Assembly (NCBI GenBank): GCA_035551995.1
Contig: DASZME010000009.1
Location: 62,001 to 126,000 of the forward strand
Direction of reading: 5' to 3'
Source: RYN-428 sp035551995
GTDB lineage: Bacteria; Planctomycetota; Phycisphaerae; Tepidisphaerales; Tepidisphaeraceae
Length of the DNA stretch: 64,000 nt
The position numbers and the translations under genes were made by a program. Of this stretch, positions 43,730 to 52,894 are shown one piece after another (position 1 is the stretch's first letter; every line of letters begins with the position of its first letter). Under the pieces are notes generated by a model. It ran no database searches. It saw only the letters and a list, made by a program, of their open reading frames with translations, and was not told the DNA's origin.

Positions 43730-44890
43730 TCAATGTTCCGGCAACACCCGAATCAGCTTATCGATCTGTTCATCGGTGTTGTAAAAGTGCGGCGAAGCCC
43801 GCAATCGGCCTTCACGGAAGGCGATTTCGATGTGATGTTGTTTTCGTAACGCGACGACCAGTTGCTCGTGATTGTGCTTTGACGACGTAAAGCTGACGAT
43901 GCCGCTCCATTCCAGGCCCGTGCGCGGGCTGATCACCTGATAACCCTTGAGCATCAGGCCGATGATCAGCCGATCGGTGATGGTCTTAACGCGCTGTGAA
44001 ATCGCCTCGATGCCGAGTTCCCGAATGAGGCTGACGCTGGCGTTGAGCGCGAGCAGGCCGGGGATATTGTGGGTGCCGCATTCGAATCGGCCGGCGTCGG
44101 GGCGAAGGGTGTAGTTATAGTCGCCGTATTTCTGGGCATCGACGACATTCATCCAGCCGATGAGCACCGGGCGGGTTCGTTCGATCAATTCGCGACGGCA
44201 ATAGAAAATTCCCGCTCCCTCCGGGCCAAGAAGCCATTTGTGGCCGTCGGCGGAAAGGAAATCGATCTTCATCGCCGCCACGTCGATCGGCAAAACGCCA
44301 AGGCTCTGAATGGCGTCGACGGACAGAAATTTGTCGTTCTTCCGGCAGAAATCGCCGATGGCGCCGATGTCGATCCGCTGCCCGCTGGCGAATTCGACGT
44401 GCGATATCGCCACCAGGCGGCACTTGGGATCCTTCGCCGCCTCGATCAGCTTTTCCGTCGAGACAAACTTGCGGCCATGGCCGTCGTCTTCCTCGGGAAC
44501 CATCTCGATCTTCACGCCATGGCTGCGGGCCTGCTCCATCCAGGGATAGACGTTGGCGGGATACTCCACCGCCGTGCTGACGATTTTGTCGCCCCATTGC
44601 CAATCGATTCCCTGGGCGACGATGCTGATTCCTTCGCTGGTGTTCTTGACGAAAGCGATCTCATCGCGATGGGCGTTGATGAGGGCGGCGGTTGAAACGC
44701 GCAGTTTCTCCACGTCGGCATACCACGATTGGCCGAGGTAGGCCGATTCCTGAGCCCCAGCGGCATAAGCGCACATCGCTTCGGACGCGACGTGCGGCAA
44801 GGGCGTTACGCCGGCATGATTGAAAAAATGCCATTTGCGAAGTACCGGGAACGCGACGTCATTTCCGATGTAGGAATGAATGGTTGTCAT
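43730..44890 (-). CDS. Aminotransferase class V (cysteine desulfurase-like)
   Basis: 386 residues, PLP-dependent. Landmarks: FFNHAGVTPLPHVASEAM, AFVKNTSEGISIVAQGID, ISHVEFASGQRIDIGAIGDF, SVDAIQSLGVLPID with the Asp that pairs to the PLP ring, DGHKWLLGPEGAGIFY with the Schiff-base lysine, and RFECGTHNIPGLLALNASV. It resembles isopenicillin N epimerase/SufS-like proteins rather than IscS. The mobile Cys loop of cysteine desulfurases is not obvious, so the substrate is uncertain. It is divergent from the TPR metallopeptidase gene. Confidence 0.87.
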   Translation of the reverse strand: MTTIHSYIGNDVAFPVLRKWHFFNHAGVTPLPHVASEAMCAYAAGAQESAYLGQSWYADVEKLRVSTAALINAHRDEIAFVKNTSEGISIVAQGIDWQWGDKIVSTAVEYPANVYPWMEQARSHGVKIEMVPEEDDGHGRKFVSTEKLIEAAKDPKCRLVAISHVEFASGQRIDIGAIGDFCRKNDKFLSVDAIQSLGVLPIDVAAMKIDFLSADGHKWLLGPEGAGIFYCRRELIERTRPVLIGWMNVVDAQKYGDYNYTLRPDAGRFECGTHNIPGLLALNASVSLIRELGIEAISQRVKTITDRLIIGLMLKGYQVISPRTGLEWSGIVSFTSSKHNHEQLVVALRKQHHIEIAFREGRLRASPHFYNTDEQIDKLIRVLPEH

Positions 44891-45037
44891 AATAAATGTT
44901 CTTCGACTGCGAGGGACGCAGTCTATAATACTCTCCGGTGGCCGCCAAACCGCAACTCCGCGTCCGACGCCTTCTCAACTTTGCCGAAAGGCATCGTTGT
45001 TGCTTGCGGGAGACGACGAGAAGGAAAGGTATTACCG

Positions 45038-47704
45038 ATGATGCGTTTCATCCGCTCCGGATGGCATAAGTCGCAAGTGGCGTTGAGCAAGTTCCGCACG
45101 CGAGCGGTGTTGTCGGCCGTCGTCGCGACCGCCGCCGTGGGGACATCGGCCACCCGAGGCGATTCCGCCGATGATCTTCTTAAGCAGACGGCGCCATATA
45201 AGTGGATCGATCCGCTCATTCCGGAAAAGCTCCCGCCCCTCACGTTCATCAAGGATTCCAGCGATCTTGAAAAAGCGAAGGTCGAAGTCTTCCACGGCCG
45301 CTACAAGCAAACGCTGATTACCCTCTCGAAGGTTCATGCGGAAAAGCCGCAGGATGCCGTCGATTTTGCGCTGACGCGCGCCCAAGCGCTCGATGCGCTG
45401 GGCCGCCAGGAAGCGGCGCTGCGCGAGCTCAGCGACGAAAAAGTCGCCGCCGATCCGCAGGTGCAGGTTCGCCGCGCGACGCTGCTTTCGGCGATGGGCC
45501 GGCTGGATCAGGCGGTTTCGCTGCTGAAGGAGGTTATCGCGGCCCATCCCGATTCCATCGCGGCGCATTATGAACTGGGCGCGGTCAGCGAGCGGATCGG
45601 CGATACCGCGTCGGCCAAGGCGGCGTTTGGGTGGTTCGTGGAAAAGCCGCAGGATTTCCTCGAACGCTGGCAGATGCACGAGCGAAACGCACCGTTCGAC
45701 AATGGCCGCGACGTGACCACGATCGGCCGGGCGCTGGACCGCTGGGCGACCCTCAATGAAAAGTACCGCAACAATTCCGAACTGGATAAGACGTTCCTGA
45801 ATATCTTCGTTCGCTCGTACGACGTGATCGATCGCGGATATTGGCCGGCCCACGTGGCGGCGGGCGAGTATTTCATGTCGCACGATCAGGCGCAGGAGGC
45901 CGCCGGGGAATTCACCGCCGCCCTCAAGGCGAATCCCAACGACCTTCGATCCGCGAAAATGATGGGCATGATCGCGCTGGAGCATTTCAGTTTTGAAGGC
46001 GCCGAGCAGGCGATCGCCGCCATTCGGGCGGTGAATCCCAATTCGATTGACGCCGATATCCTCGAAACCCGCGATCTGCTTTTGCAGCGCCGGCCCGAAT
46101 TTGCGTTTGCCCCGATTCAGCGCGTGCTCGACGCTCAGCCGAAAAATCTGGAAGGCATGGGGCTTCTAGCGGCGATCTACGGGTTGCAGCTGAAGGACGC
46201 CAAGGCCGCGGAGGTGTTGCAGCAGGTCGATCAAATCGACCCAAACAACGCCAGCGCCTACTTTGAAGTGGCCCAGCAATTTTCCGCGATGCGGCAATAC
46301 CCGCGCTCCGCCGCCATGTACAAGAAGGCCATCGAACGCGCGCCGTGGTGGACGGCCGCGCGCAACGGCCTTGGCCTCCTGTATACCCAAAGCGGCGACG
46401 AAGACCTCGCCCACACCGTTCTCAACGAAGCCCGCCAGCTTGACCCCTACAACCTCGCCACGACCAATTACATCAAGCTGCTCGACGACATGGATCACTT
46501 CGCGCGCAAGGAAAGCGCCCATTTCATCGTCATGTATGACCCGAAGCTCGATCCGGTGATCCCCGAATATTTCAACGACTATCTGGAAAGCGTTCACAAG
46601 CAAATTTGCGAGACATTCAAGTTTGAACCGGCGGTGAAGACCTATATCGAAGTCTTCCCGACGCACGACGCCTTCAGCGTCCGCACGACCGGCTCACCCT
46701 GGATCGGCACCGTCGGCGCCAGCACCGGCCGAGTGATCGCGCTGGTGTCGCCAAGGCCGGGCCAGGGAACGATGGGGACATTCAACTGGGCGCAGGTACT
46801 CCGCCATGAATACACGCACACGGTTACCCTCGGCGCCACCGACAACCGCATTCAGCACTGGATGACCGAAGGGCTCGCGGTTTATGAAGAGCGCACGCCC
46901 ATGCGCTGGGAATGGGTGCCGATGTTGTACAACGCGGTGAAGAAGCACGAGCTTTTCCCGATCGATCAATTGACGTGGTCATTCGTTCGCCCCAAGCGGC
47001 CGATCGATCGGCAACTGGCCTATGCCGAGTCGTATTGGATCTGCAAGTACATCGAGGAAACGTACGGCCACGACACGATCCTGCGGATGCTCTCCGATTT
47101 CCACGACGCCGAGCCGCAGGAAGTGGCGTTTCCGAAGGAGACCAAGAAATCGCTATCGGATTTTCAGAACGATTTCTTCGCCTGGTGCGAAGCGACGGTA
47201 GCCAAGTGGGGTTACGACCCCGACACCAGCAGGAAGTATAAGGAGATGGTCGAAAAGGCCGACGCAATGTTGAAAGGTCGGGATTACAAGGAGGCGGTCG
47301 ATCTTTGGGAACAGATCGCCGCGATGCGGCCGGTGGATGAATTACCGCACAAGCGGCTGGCCGGGCTTTATTTGTTGCCGTCGATCAACCAGCCGGAAAA
47401 GGCGGCGGACGAGCTGGTCTTGTTGTCGAAAGTCGAGTTAAAGGACAACCGTTACGCCAAGCGCGTGGCTCGCGTTTATCGCGATATGAACAAGATGGAG
47501 GAGGCCGCCAACTATGCCCTGCTGGCGGTTTACACATCGCCTTACGATTTGAGCGCGCACGAGTTGCTGAAGGAGATCGACGAAAAGGCCGGCGATCACC
47601 CCGCAAGCGTGGAGCGTGAAACGCGGGTGATCGAAGTGATTAAAAAAATGCAGGCCCGCACGGCGGCCGAAGACAGGGCGGCGGAGAAAAACGCGGGAAG
47701 GTAA
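45038..47704 (+). CDS. Secreted TPR protein with gluzincin (peptidase MA-like) domain
   Basis: 888 residues with a signal peptide region (SKFRTRAVLSAVVATAAVG). Tetratricopeptide-like helix pairs fill about residues 60-510 (LTRAQALDALGRQEAALREL, IAAHYELGAVSERIGDTASA, NPNDLRSAKMMGMIALEHFS). The metallopeptidase part has HEYTH at 590-594 and the third ligand Glu611 in MTEGLAVYEE, with AYAESYWICKYIEETYG after it; more TPR-like helices close the protein. The zinc site is complete, so it should be an active exported protease. An AAAGG site precedes the ATG at 45038; the longer open frame upstream is antisense to the PLP gene. Confidence 0.82.
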   Translation: MMRFIRSGWHKSQVALSKFRTRAVLSAVVATAAVGTSATRGDSADDLLKQTAPYKWIDPLIPEKLPPLTFIKDSSDLEKAKVEVFHGRYKQTLITLSKVHAEKPQDAVDFALTRAQALDALGRQEAALRELSDEKVAADPQVQVRRATLLSAMGRLDQAVSLLKEVIAAHPDSIAAHYELGAVSERIGDTASAKAAFGWFVEKPQDFLERWQMHERNAPFDNGRDVTTIGRALDRWATLNEKYRNNSELDKTFLNIFVRSYDVIDRGYWPAHVAAGEYFMSHDQAQEAAGEFTAALKANPNDLRSAKMMGMIALEHFSFEGAEQAIAAIRAVNPNSIDADILETRDLLLQRRPEFAFAPIQRVLDAQPKNLEGMGLLAAIYGLQLKDAKAAEVLQQVDQIDPNNASAYFEVAQQFSAMRQYPRSAAMYKKAIERAPWWTAARNGLGLLYTQSGDEDLAHTVLNEARQLDPYNLATTNYIKLLDDMDHFARKESAHFIVMYDPKLDPVIPEYFNDYLESVHKQICETFKFEPAVKTYIEVFPTHDAFSVRTTGSPWIGTVGASTGRVIALVSPRPGQGTMGTFNWAQVLRHEYTHTVTLGATDNRIQHWMTEGLAVYEERTPMRWEWVPMLYNAVKKHELFPIDQLTWSFVRPKRPIDRQLAYAESYWICKYIEETYGHDTILRMLSDFHDAEPQEVAFPKETKKSLSDFQNDFFAWCEATVAKWGYDPDTSRKYKEMVEKADAMLKGRDYKEAVDLWEQIAAMRPVDELPHKRLAGLYLLPSINQPEKAADELVLLSKVELKDNRYAKRVARVYRDMNKMEEAANYALLAVYTSPYDLSAHELLKEIDEKAGDHPASVERETRVIEVIKKMQARTAAEDRAAEKNAGR

Positions 47705-47740
47705 ATTCGCCCACGGTTAGACCATTTTTCGGATTGATGT

Positions 47741-47790
47741 AGCGTTTCTGCTTTTAGCGTCCCGCTTGCGGGGTGTGTTTTCGCGAACGA
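47741..47790 (+). repeat. REP-like intergenic palindrome, copy D
   Basis: GTTTCTGCTTTTAGCGT, CCCGCTTGCGGGG, TGTGTTTTCGCGA. It sits between the TPR peptidase and the methyltransferase, in the same orientation as copy A. Confidence 0.65.
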
Positions 47791-47838
47791 AGCTCGCTCC
47801 GTCAACACGAAAAACGGAGAGCGATTTTCCGGCGCAGG

Positions 47839-48630
47839 CTATCGAACGCGCACGACCAGCGCCGGCGGAATCTGAGGTCGTTTGGCCCATGAAAATGCGC
47901 TCTTTGCTTTTGCGCCAGGCGCAAAGGCGGGCTCTTCCAAACCATCTAACGTGAAGCCGGCGGCGAAACATTCGCCAATCAACATTCCCATCGGCCGGTG
48001 AAACAGATAATGCGGCTCGGGCTGATTAATAATGCCGGTTGAGAGAGCCGCGGACGATCGAAGATACTGCGTCACCTGCACGCCATAAACTTGCGAAAGC
48101 TTGCCGTCGTTTTCGACAAGCTCCGCCGTCATGCGCAAACCACATGAATTGAAACAGGGGTGCGGAACGGAAAATACGAACCGCCCGCCGGGCTTGAGCG
48201 AACGTCGCACCGCGGCAAGCAGCGGCGCGATCGCCGGCAGATCCATCATGGCCATGCTGCACACGGCGGCGTCGAATCGGTTTTCGCCAAGCGACAGTAA
48301 AGCGGAAGGATCGGTGGCGTCCAGAACGCCGTATTCGACGTCGCCGTCGTCTTTGGTCGTGCGGGCGTGTGCGCGGTCGATGAATGTCGGGGCGCCGTCG
48401 AAGGCGATCACTTTCACGCCGAGCCGGGACATGCGGCGGGCGTAGTTTCCGTTTCCGCAGGCGGCGTCGAGAACAACCTCGCCGGCCCGCAGCGCCAGCA
48501 GCCGATCGGTCGCGGGCATGATGAGTCGGCGCTGGAATTCGTTGCCTTCGCCGATCGAATCGTCCCACCAGCCGGCGATGCGCTCCCAAGTCGCGCGAAC
48601 GTCATGCGACGAAAGTGGTCCACAGGGCAT
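47839..48630 (-). CDS. SAM-dependent methyltransferase
   Basis: 263 residues with a class I Rossmann methyltransferase core: EVVLDAACGNGNYARRMSRL (the SAM-binding glycine loop), VIAFDGAPTFIDRAHAR, FDAAVCSMAMMDLPAIAPLL and SLKPGGRFVFSVPHPCFNS. The C-terminal part is typical of the UbiE/type 11 group. It starts two bases after the ABC ATPase stop, so it is in the polysaccharide export operon and may modify the exported glycan or its carrier. The substrate is not predictable. Confidence 0.85.
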   Translation of the reverse strand: MPCGPLSSHDVRATWERIAGWWDDSIGEGNEFQRRLIMPATDRLLALRAGEVVLDAACGNGNYARRMSRLGVKVIAFDGAPTFIDRAHARTTKDDGDVEYGVLDATDPSALLSLGENRFDAAVCSMAMMDLPAIAPLLAAVRRSLKPGGRFVFSVPHPCFNSCGLRMTAELVENDGKLSQVYGVQVTQYLRSSAALSTGIINQPEPHYLFHRPMGMLIGECFAAGFTLDGLEEPAFAPGAKAKSAFSWAKRPQIPPALVVRVR

Positions 48631-48632
48631 GA

Positions 48633-49892
48633 TTATTTCACCGCGTTGACTTCCCACTCGCCTTCTTCAAGGTAGGTGCAGGTGTTTTTGTACCACCCGC
48701 CTTCGCGATCGCGGCCGTACATGACCACCTCGAACGGACAGACGCCTTCGAGGACTTCGAGTTCCTTGCCGCCGGCCTGCTCCTTGAGATGCACGCGCAT
48801 CGTGTAATCGCCCATGAATAGATGCAGTTTGGGAATCCGGCAGACCAGGCGATATTTCCCCGCCTCGCGGGCAAACGGATATTCCGAATCGTGACGCCAG
48901 AAATAGAGGATCGCCTCCTGCATCGCGTTGCAGGCATGGAAGCTGATTCTCGCGCCGTCGATCGGCTTAGGCGTGCTCAGTTCGATGTGAACCTCCATCG
49001 GCTTGCCGTTCATCTGCACGTTGTGCGGCTCGCTGGTCTTCAACTCGACCCGGGTGATCTTCGGCTTGTCGTCCGACGCGGGGGCGACGTAAACATGATC
49101 GGCGGTTTGCCCGCCGACCAGCTTCAGATATTCCTCGATGACCGCCGGCGTTTTGTCCACCAGGTGCACCCGGCCCTTGGCGAGCAAGACGCAGCGCTGC
49201 GTCAGCGTCGAAACCGCCTGCATGTTGTGGCTGACAAACAGGACCGTTCGCCCCTCGCCCGCGGCCACTTCCTTCATCTTCCCCAGGCACCTTTTTTGAA
49301 AAGCGGCGTCGCCGACGGCAAGCACCTCATCGACGATCAGAATCTCCGGCTCCAGATGGGCCGCCACCGCGAACGCCAGGCGCACGTACATGCCGGAGGA
49401 ATAGTGCTTCACGGCCGTATCTAAAAACTGCTCGATCTCGGCGAAGGCGACGATCTGGTCGAACTTGCGTTTGATCTCGGCGTGTTTCATGCCGAGGATG
49501 GCGCCGTTCATATAGATGTTCTCGCGGCCGCTGAGTTCCGGATGAAAGCCGGTGCCGACTTCCAGCAACGACGCGACGCGTCCGCGGAGCCGGGCATGGC
49601 CTTCGCTGGGTTCGGTGATTCGGCTCAGGAGCTTGAGCAGCGTGCTTTTGCCGGCGCCGTTGCGACCGACCAGACCGAGCACTTCGCCGCGATTGACGTC
49701 AAACGAAACGTCCCGGCACGCCCAGAACGCGTCGGGTTGTTTCGACGGCGGAGCGAATCGGCGCTTCCAGCGCTCGCCCGGCGCCCTGGCGAAATCCATA
49801 ATGGCGTCGCGGAAAGTCGCATTCTTGTTGACGGTCTGGCCGAGCGTATAGGCTTTGCCGAGACGTTCGACGGTGATGATCGGGCTGGCCAT
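48633..49892 (-). CDS. ABC transporter ATPase of the Wzt/TagH polysaccharide-export type
   Basis: 419 residues. The ATPase domain has VGRNGAGKSTLLK (Walker A), a degenerate signature HYSSGMYVRLAFAVAAHL, and PEILIVDEVLAVGD (Walker B). Residues about 260-419 form the C-terminal Wzt-like domain that reads the glycan end (HVYVAPASDDKPKITRVELK, EGEWEVNAVK). It drives export of an O-antigen-like or teichoic-like polymer with the permease encoded upstream at 50223-51158. I begin at the ATG at 49892, after which homology starts; an upstream extension to 49946 is unlikely. Confidence 0.9.
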   Translation of the reverse strand: MASPIITVERLGKAYTLGQTVNKNATFRDAIMDFARAPGERWKRRFAPPSKQPDAFWACRDVSFDVNRGEVLGLVGRNGAGKSTLLKLLSRITEPSEGHARLRGRVASLLEVGTGFHPELSGRENIYMNGAILGMKHAEIKRKFDQIVAFAEIEQFLDTAVKHYSSGMYVRLAFAVAAHLEPEILIVDEVLAVGDAAFQKRCLGKMKEVAAGEGRTVLFVSHNMQAVSTLTQRCVLLAKGRVHLVDKTPAVIEEYLKLVGGQTADHVYVAPASDDKPKITRVELKTSEPHNVQMNGKPMEVHIELSTPKPIDGARISFHACNAMQEAILYFWRHDSEYPFAREAGKYRLVCRIPKLHLFMGDYTMRVHLKEQAGGKELEVLEGVCPFEVVMYGRDREGGWYKNTCTYLEEGEWEVNAVK

Positions 49893-50222
49893 TTTCTTTT
49901 TCCGGTTCGCAGTCGCGGGGGAAGAGAAGTTATCCACGAAGGGCACGAATGGGCACGAAGAAGAAGGAAATTGCCGATGTTCTTTCGTGTTCTCCGTAAT
50001 ACGATCCGCTCATTTCCTTGTGTGGCGACAAGATTTTTTCAGGCCTCGGAACAGTAGCCGCGGATTGCACTGAATTTCATGGTGAAGCGGACGAACTTCC
50101 TTTCCCATCCGTGTCCATCCGTGTAATCCGTGGTCCAGGCCTGCGGTTGCAGTCGGAGGCCGCGCTGGGTTCTTCGTGTCCTTCGTGAACTTCGTGGATA
50201 ATCCTCTTCTTCGGATTTCCGA
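49893..50222. other. 330-bp repeat-rich gap inside the ABC export operon
   Basis: No gene is seen. It holds the inverted copy of the 125-bp composite repeat (50010-50136), with arrays of the common ATCCACGAAGGGCACGAA and CCGTGTCCATCCGTGTAATC type on either side. The gap separates the permease gene from the ATPase gene, which normally lie back to back. Confidence 0.7.
50010..50136 (-). repeat. Composite dispersed repeat, copy 2
   Basis: The inverted partner of 35146-35268. Read on the minus strand it has ACCACGGATTACACGGATGG, GACACGGATGGG, CCGCGGCTAC and the conserved end TGAAAAAATCTTGTCGCC. It interrupts the export operon. Confidence 0.8.
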
Positions 50223-51158
50223 TCATGCGATATCCGCAAACGTCCGCTCGGTTCTTCTGAAGACAAATATCCCCAGGAAAAATAAGATCGTCCCGCCGAC
50301 GAGCGAGCTGGCTACATAACGCCAATCGAATCCGGTGCTCTGGTCCGGCAGCGGCAGGATGCACTTGCGAAAACCGGCCACGACGCCATACATCGGATTA
50401 AATAGCAGGGCCCATTTCCATTTTGAATTTCCGAGCAGCGACGGGGGAAAGACTACGAAGCTGGCGAACATCAGAATCTGCGTCATGAATGGAATCAGGA
50501 AACGAAAGTCGCGGTATTTGACCGTCAGCGCCGCAAGCAGATACGCCGCGCCCAGGCCGTTGAGCAGCGTCATCAGGGTTAAAAAGGGAAGAAACAACAG
50601 CATCGGCGAAATCGGAACATGGTTCCAAAGCACAAGGATCATGACCATGACGAACGAAATGCCCATATCGACCAAGGCGCCGCCCACGGCGGACGTGGGG
50701 ACGTAGAGCCGCGGGAAATAGATTTTCTTGACGATGTTTTGCTGGTTCACGAGGGACATGCCGCCCGAGCTCATCGCCGATGCGAACAGCTGCCACGGCA
50801 GCAGCGCGGAATAGACAAAGACGCCGTAGAGTTCGGGGTGTCCCTGGAGGCGTTTGTTGAATCCCGCGGCGCTTCCGAAGACCAGCGTGTAGAGGATCAT
50901 GTTGGTCACCGGCTGGATGACGACCCAAAGCACGCCGAGGATAGTCTGCTTGTAGCGGACTTTCAGATCGCGCCAGATGAGGAAGAAGAGCAATTCTCGC
51001 CCGTCATAGAGTTCTTTCCAGTTGACGCCGATCCAGCCGCGCGTCGGCTCGATGACCGTCTCATGGATGGATGGCGCGGCTTCGACGGACGTCCGGGCGG
51101 CTTGCGGCGCGAGACGATTCATCGGTGATTCGGCGATTTCGGTGGCGGTTTGTAACAT
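50223..51158 (-). CDS. ABC-2 type polysaccharide export permease
   Basis: 311 residues with six membrane helices in the ABC-2/TagG pattern: ELLFFLIWRDLKVRYKQTIL, GVLWVVIQPVTNMILYTLVF, SALLPWQLFASAMSSGGMSL, ALVDMGISFVMVMILVLW, LPFLTLMTLLNGLGAAYLLA, GGTILFFLGIFVFRRTERTF. It forms the membrane channel for the ATPase encoded downstream. The first about 35 residues are a poorly conserved extension. It exports a lipid-linked polysaccharide to the periplasm. Confidence 0.9.
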   Translation of the reverse strand: MLQTATEIAESPMNRLAPQAARTSVEAAPSIHETVIEPTRGWIGVNWKELYDGRELLFFLIWRDLKVRYKQTILGVLWVVIQPVTNMILYTLVFGSAAGFNKRLQGHPELYGVFVYSALLPWQLFASAMSSGGMSLVNQQNIVKKIYFPRLYVPTSAVGGALVDMGISFVMVMILVLWNHVPISPMLLFLPFLTLMTLLNGLGAAYLLAALTVKYRDFRFLIPFMTQILMFASFVVFPPSLLGNSKWKWALLFNPMYGVVAGFRKCILPLPDQSTGFDWRYVASSLVGGTILFFLGIFVFRRTERTFADIA

Positions 51159-51401
51159 TTTAATCGGCGCGGAACATGCCGCGCGAACGGATTCAGCGGC
51201 GCGGCGGAATCGTTATTCGCTACATCGTCAACATCGGCCGTCGCCCGGATTCGCTGAAGAAAATTCAACCGCGTCCGGATAACCGATGCGCCGCCAACCT
51301 AACGGCTTGGGTCGTGTCGTCAAGACATTTGCATGGATTAACCAAACAACAATCGCTATCCTAGGCGCCGGCGTTGGATCTTTTCCCGGCGAGGCAGGGT
51401 C

Positions 51402-51641
51402 ATGCGATTAATCATCTGGGTATTGGTGGGTCTGCTCTCGGGGTTCCTCGCCAGCAAAATACTTTATAACCGCGGCGCCGGCCCTCTCATCGATCTTCTT
51501 CTCGGTCTTGTCGGCGGGTTTGTCGGCGGTTTCCTGTTTGATTTGCTCGGCTTCAAGGGTCGCGGCGTGATTTACCATATCGTCGTCGCGACCGTCGGCG
51601 CCATTATTGTGCTGGTGCTTTACCATAATCTGATGCGATAA
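51402..51641 (+). CDS. GlsB/YeaQ/YmgE family membrane protein
   Basis: 79 residues with three membrane helices and the family glycine pattern (IIWVLVGLLSGFLASKIL, LLLGLVGGFVGGFLFDLLGF). Such proteins are general envelope or acid/osmotic stress proteins; the molecular role is unclear. A GAGG ribosome site precedes the ATG. It is 21 bases ahead of the DUF1570-like peptidase and may share its message. Confidence 0.88.
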   Translation: MRLIIWVLVGLLSGFLASKILYNRGAGPLIDLLLGLVGGFVGGFLFDLLGFKGRGVIYHIVVATVGAIIVLVLYHNLMR

Positions 51642-51662
51642 GGCTCTTTTTTGGGGACCGCG

Positions 51663-52886
51663 ATGCGAGTCGTCTTTCCTCTCCTGTCATTATTGCTCGT
51701 CTGCTTGAACGCGCCCACGCTTCAGGCGGCGCCGAGCTCAGGCTTGATCGACGCCAAGCAGATGCGAAAGTACGAATCGCCGTACTACAACATCTTTACC
51801 GACGTCGATCCCGAGCAGGCGCGCGGCGTCGTGGTGCGAATGACCAAGATGGCCGAGGAGTATCACGATCGCACCAAGGACCTTTTCAGCGGCACGATCA
51901 ACCAGAAACTGCCGTTCTACCTGTTCAGCAATCCCGAAGATTATTACAACGCCGGGGGCCCGCAGGGAAGCATCGGCGTCTTCATGCCCGGCATCGCCCG
52001 ACGCGGCAGCAAGCTGATGGCCATGACCTCAACCACCAAGTCCGGCGATATCAGCGCCGAAACCTGGCATACCATTCAGCACGAAGGATTTCATCAATTC
52101 GTTCATTTCGTCGTCCGCGGCGATATTCCCGTTTGGGTGAACGAAGGAATGGCCGAATATTTCGGCGAAGGACTTTTTACCGGCGACAGCATGATTACCG
52201 GCGCCATCCGCCCGGCGCGCTGCCGTCGGCTCAAGTCCGAAATCGAAACCGGCTATTTCAAATCGCTGGAAGCGATGATGCGCACCAGCCACCTTCAGTG
52301 GAACATGGAAATGAGCGGCTTGAACTACGACCAGGCCTGGTCGATGTGTCATTTCCTCTCGCACGGCGACAACGGAAAGTATCAGAACGCCTTCGCCGCT
52401 TTCATGCAGGGCATCGGACGGGGTCAGGATTGGGAAACGTCCTGGGTCAACAATTTTGGAAGTGCCGACGGGTTTGAAGCCAAGTGGAAGACGTATTGGC
52501 AGAACATTTCCGAAACCTCGACCGACGATCTTCACACCAAGGCCGCCGTCTCGACGCTCACCAGTTTTCTGGGACGCGCGTACTCGCAAAAGCAGACATT
52601 CAATTCATTCGAGGACTTCATCAAGACCGACGCCAAATCGTTGAAGAGCAACGAAGTGGATTGGCTTCCGCCGGACCTGTACCGGCACGCCGTTCTGGTC
52701 GCCAAGCGGATGCAGCAGTTCGGCTACACAATCGCGCTGGGCTCGAGAGGCGCCAATCAGCCGACCATTATTTGCATTTCGCCCACGGGGCAAAAATTCG
52801 TCGGAACCTTCAAGACCTCCGGATCGCGCATGGCTTCTCCGCATCCGGTCACCGTTGAAATATCCAAGACGACCGTTCACGAATGA
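51663..52886 (+). CDS. Secreted DUF1570-like metallopeptidase
   Basis: 407 residues with a signal peptide (VVFPLLSLLLVCLNAPTLQA). Motif HEGFHQFV at 140-147 is an HExxH zinc site, and NEGMAEYFGEGLF supplies the third ligand Glu. This is the DUF1570/gluzincin arrangement common in planctomycetes. FFHLS-type C-terminal strands follow to the end (IALGSRGANQPTIICISPTG). It is probably an exported protease. I choose the ATG at 51663; a longer frame to 51651 would add four residues. The substrate is unknown. Confidence 0.8.
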   Translation: MRVVFPLLSLLLVCLNAPTLQAAPSSGLIDAKQMRKYESPYYNIFTDVDPEQARGVVVRMTKMAEEYHDRTKDLFSGTINQKLPFYLFSNPEDYYNAGGPQGSIGVFMPGIARRGSKLMAMTSTTKSGDISAETWHTIQHEGFHQFVHFVVRGDIPVWVNEGMAEYFGEGLFTGDSMITGAIRPARCRRLKSEIETGYFKSLEAMMRTSHLQWNMEMSGLNYDQAWSMCHFLSHGDNGKYQNAFAAFMQGIGRGQDWETSWVNNFGSADGFEAKWKTYWQNISETSTDDLHTKAAVSTLTSFLGRAYSQKQTFNSFEDFIKTDAKSLKSNEVDWLPPDLYRHAVLVAKRMQQFGYTIALGSRGANQPTIICISPTGQKFVGTFKTSGSRMASPHPVTVEISKTTVHE

Positions 52887-52894
52887 GCTCTCGC

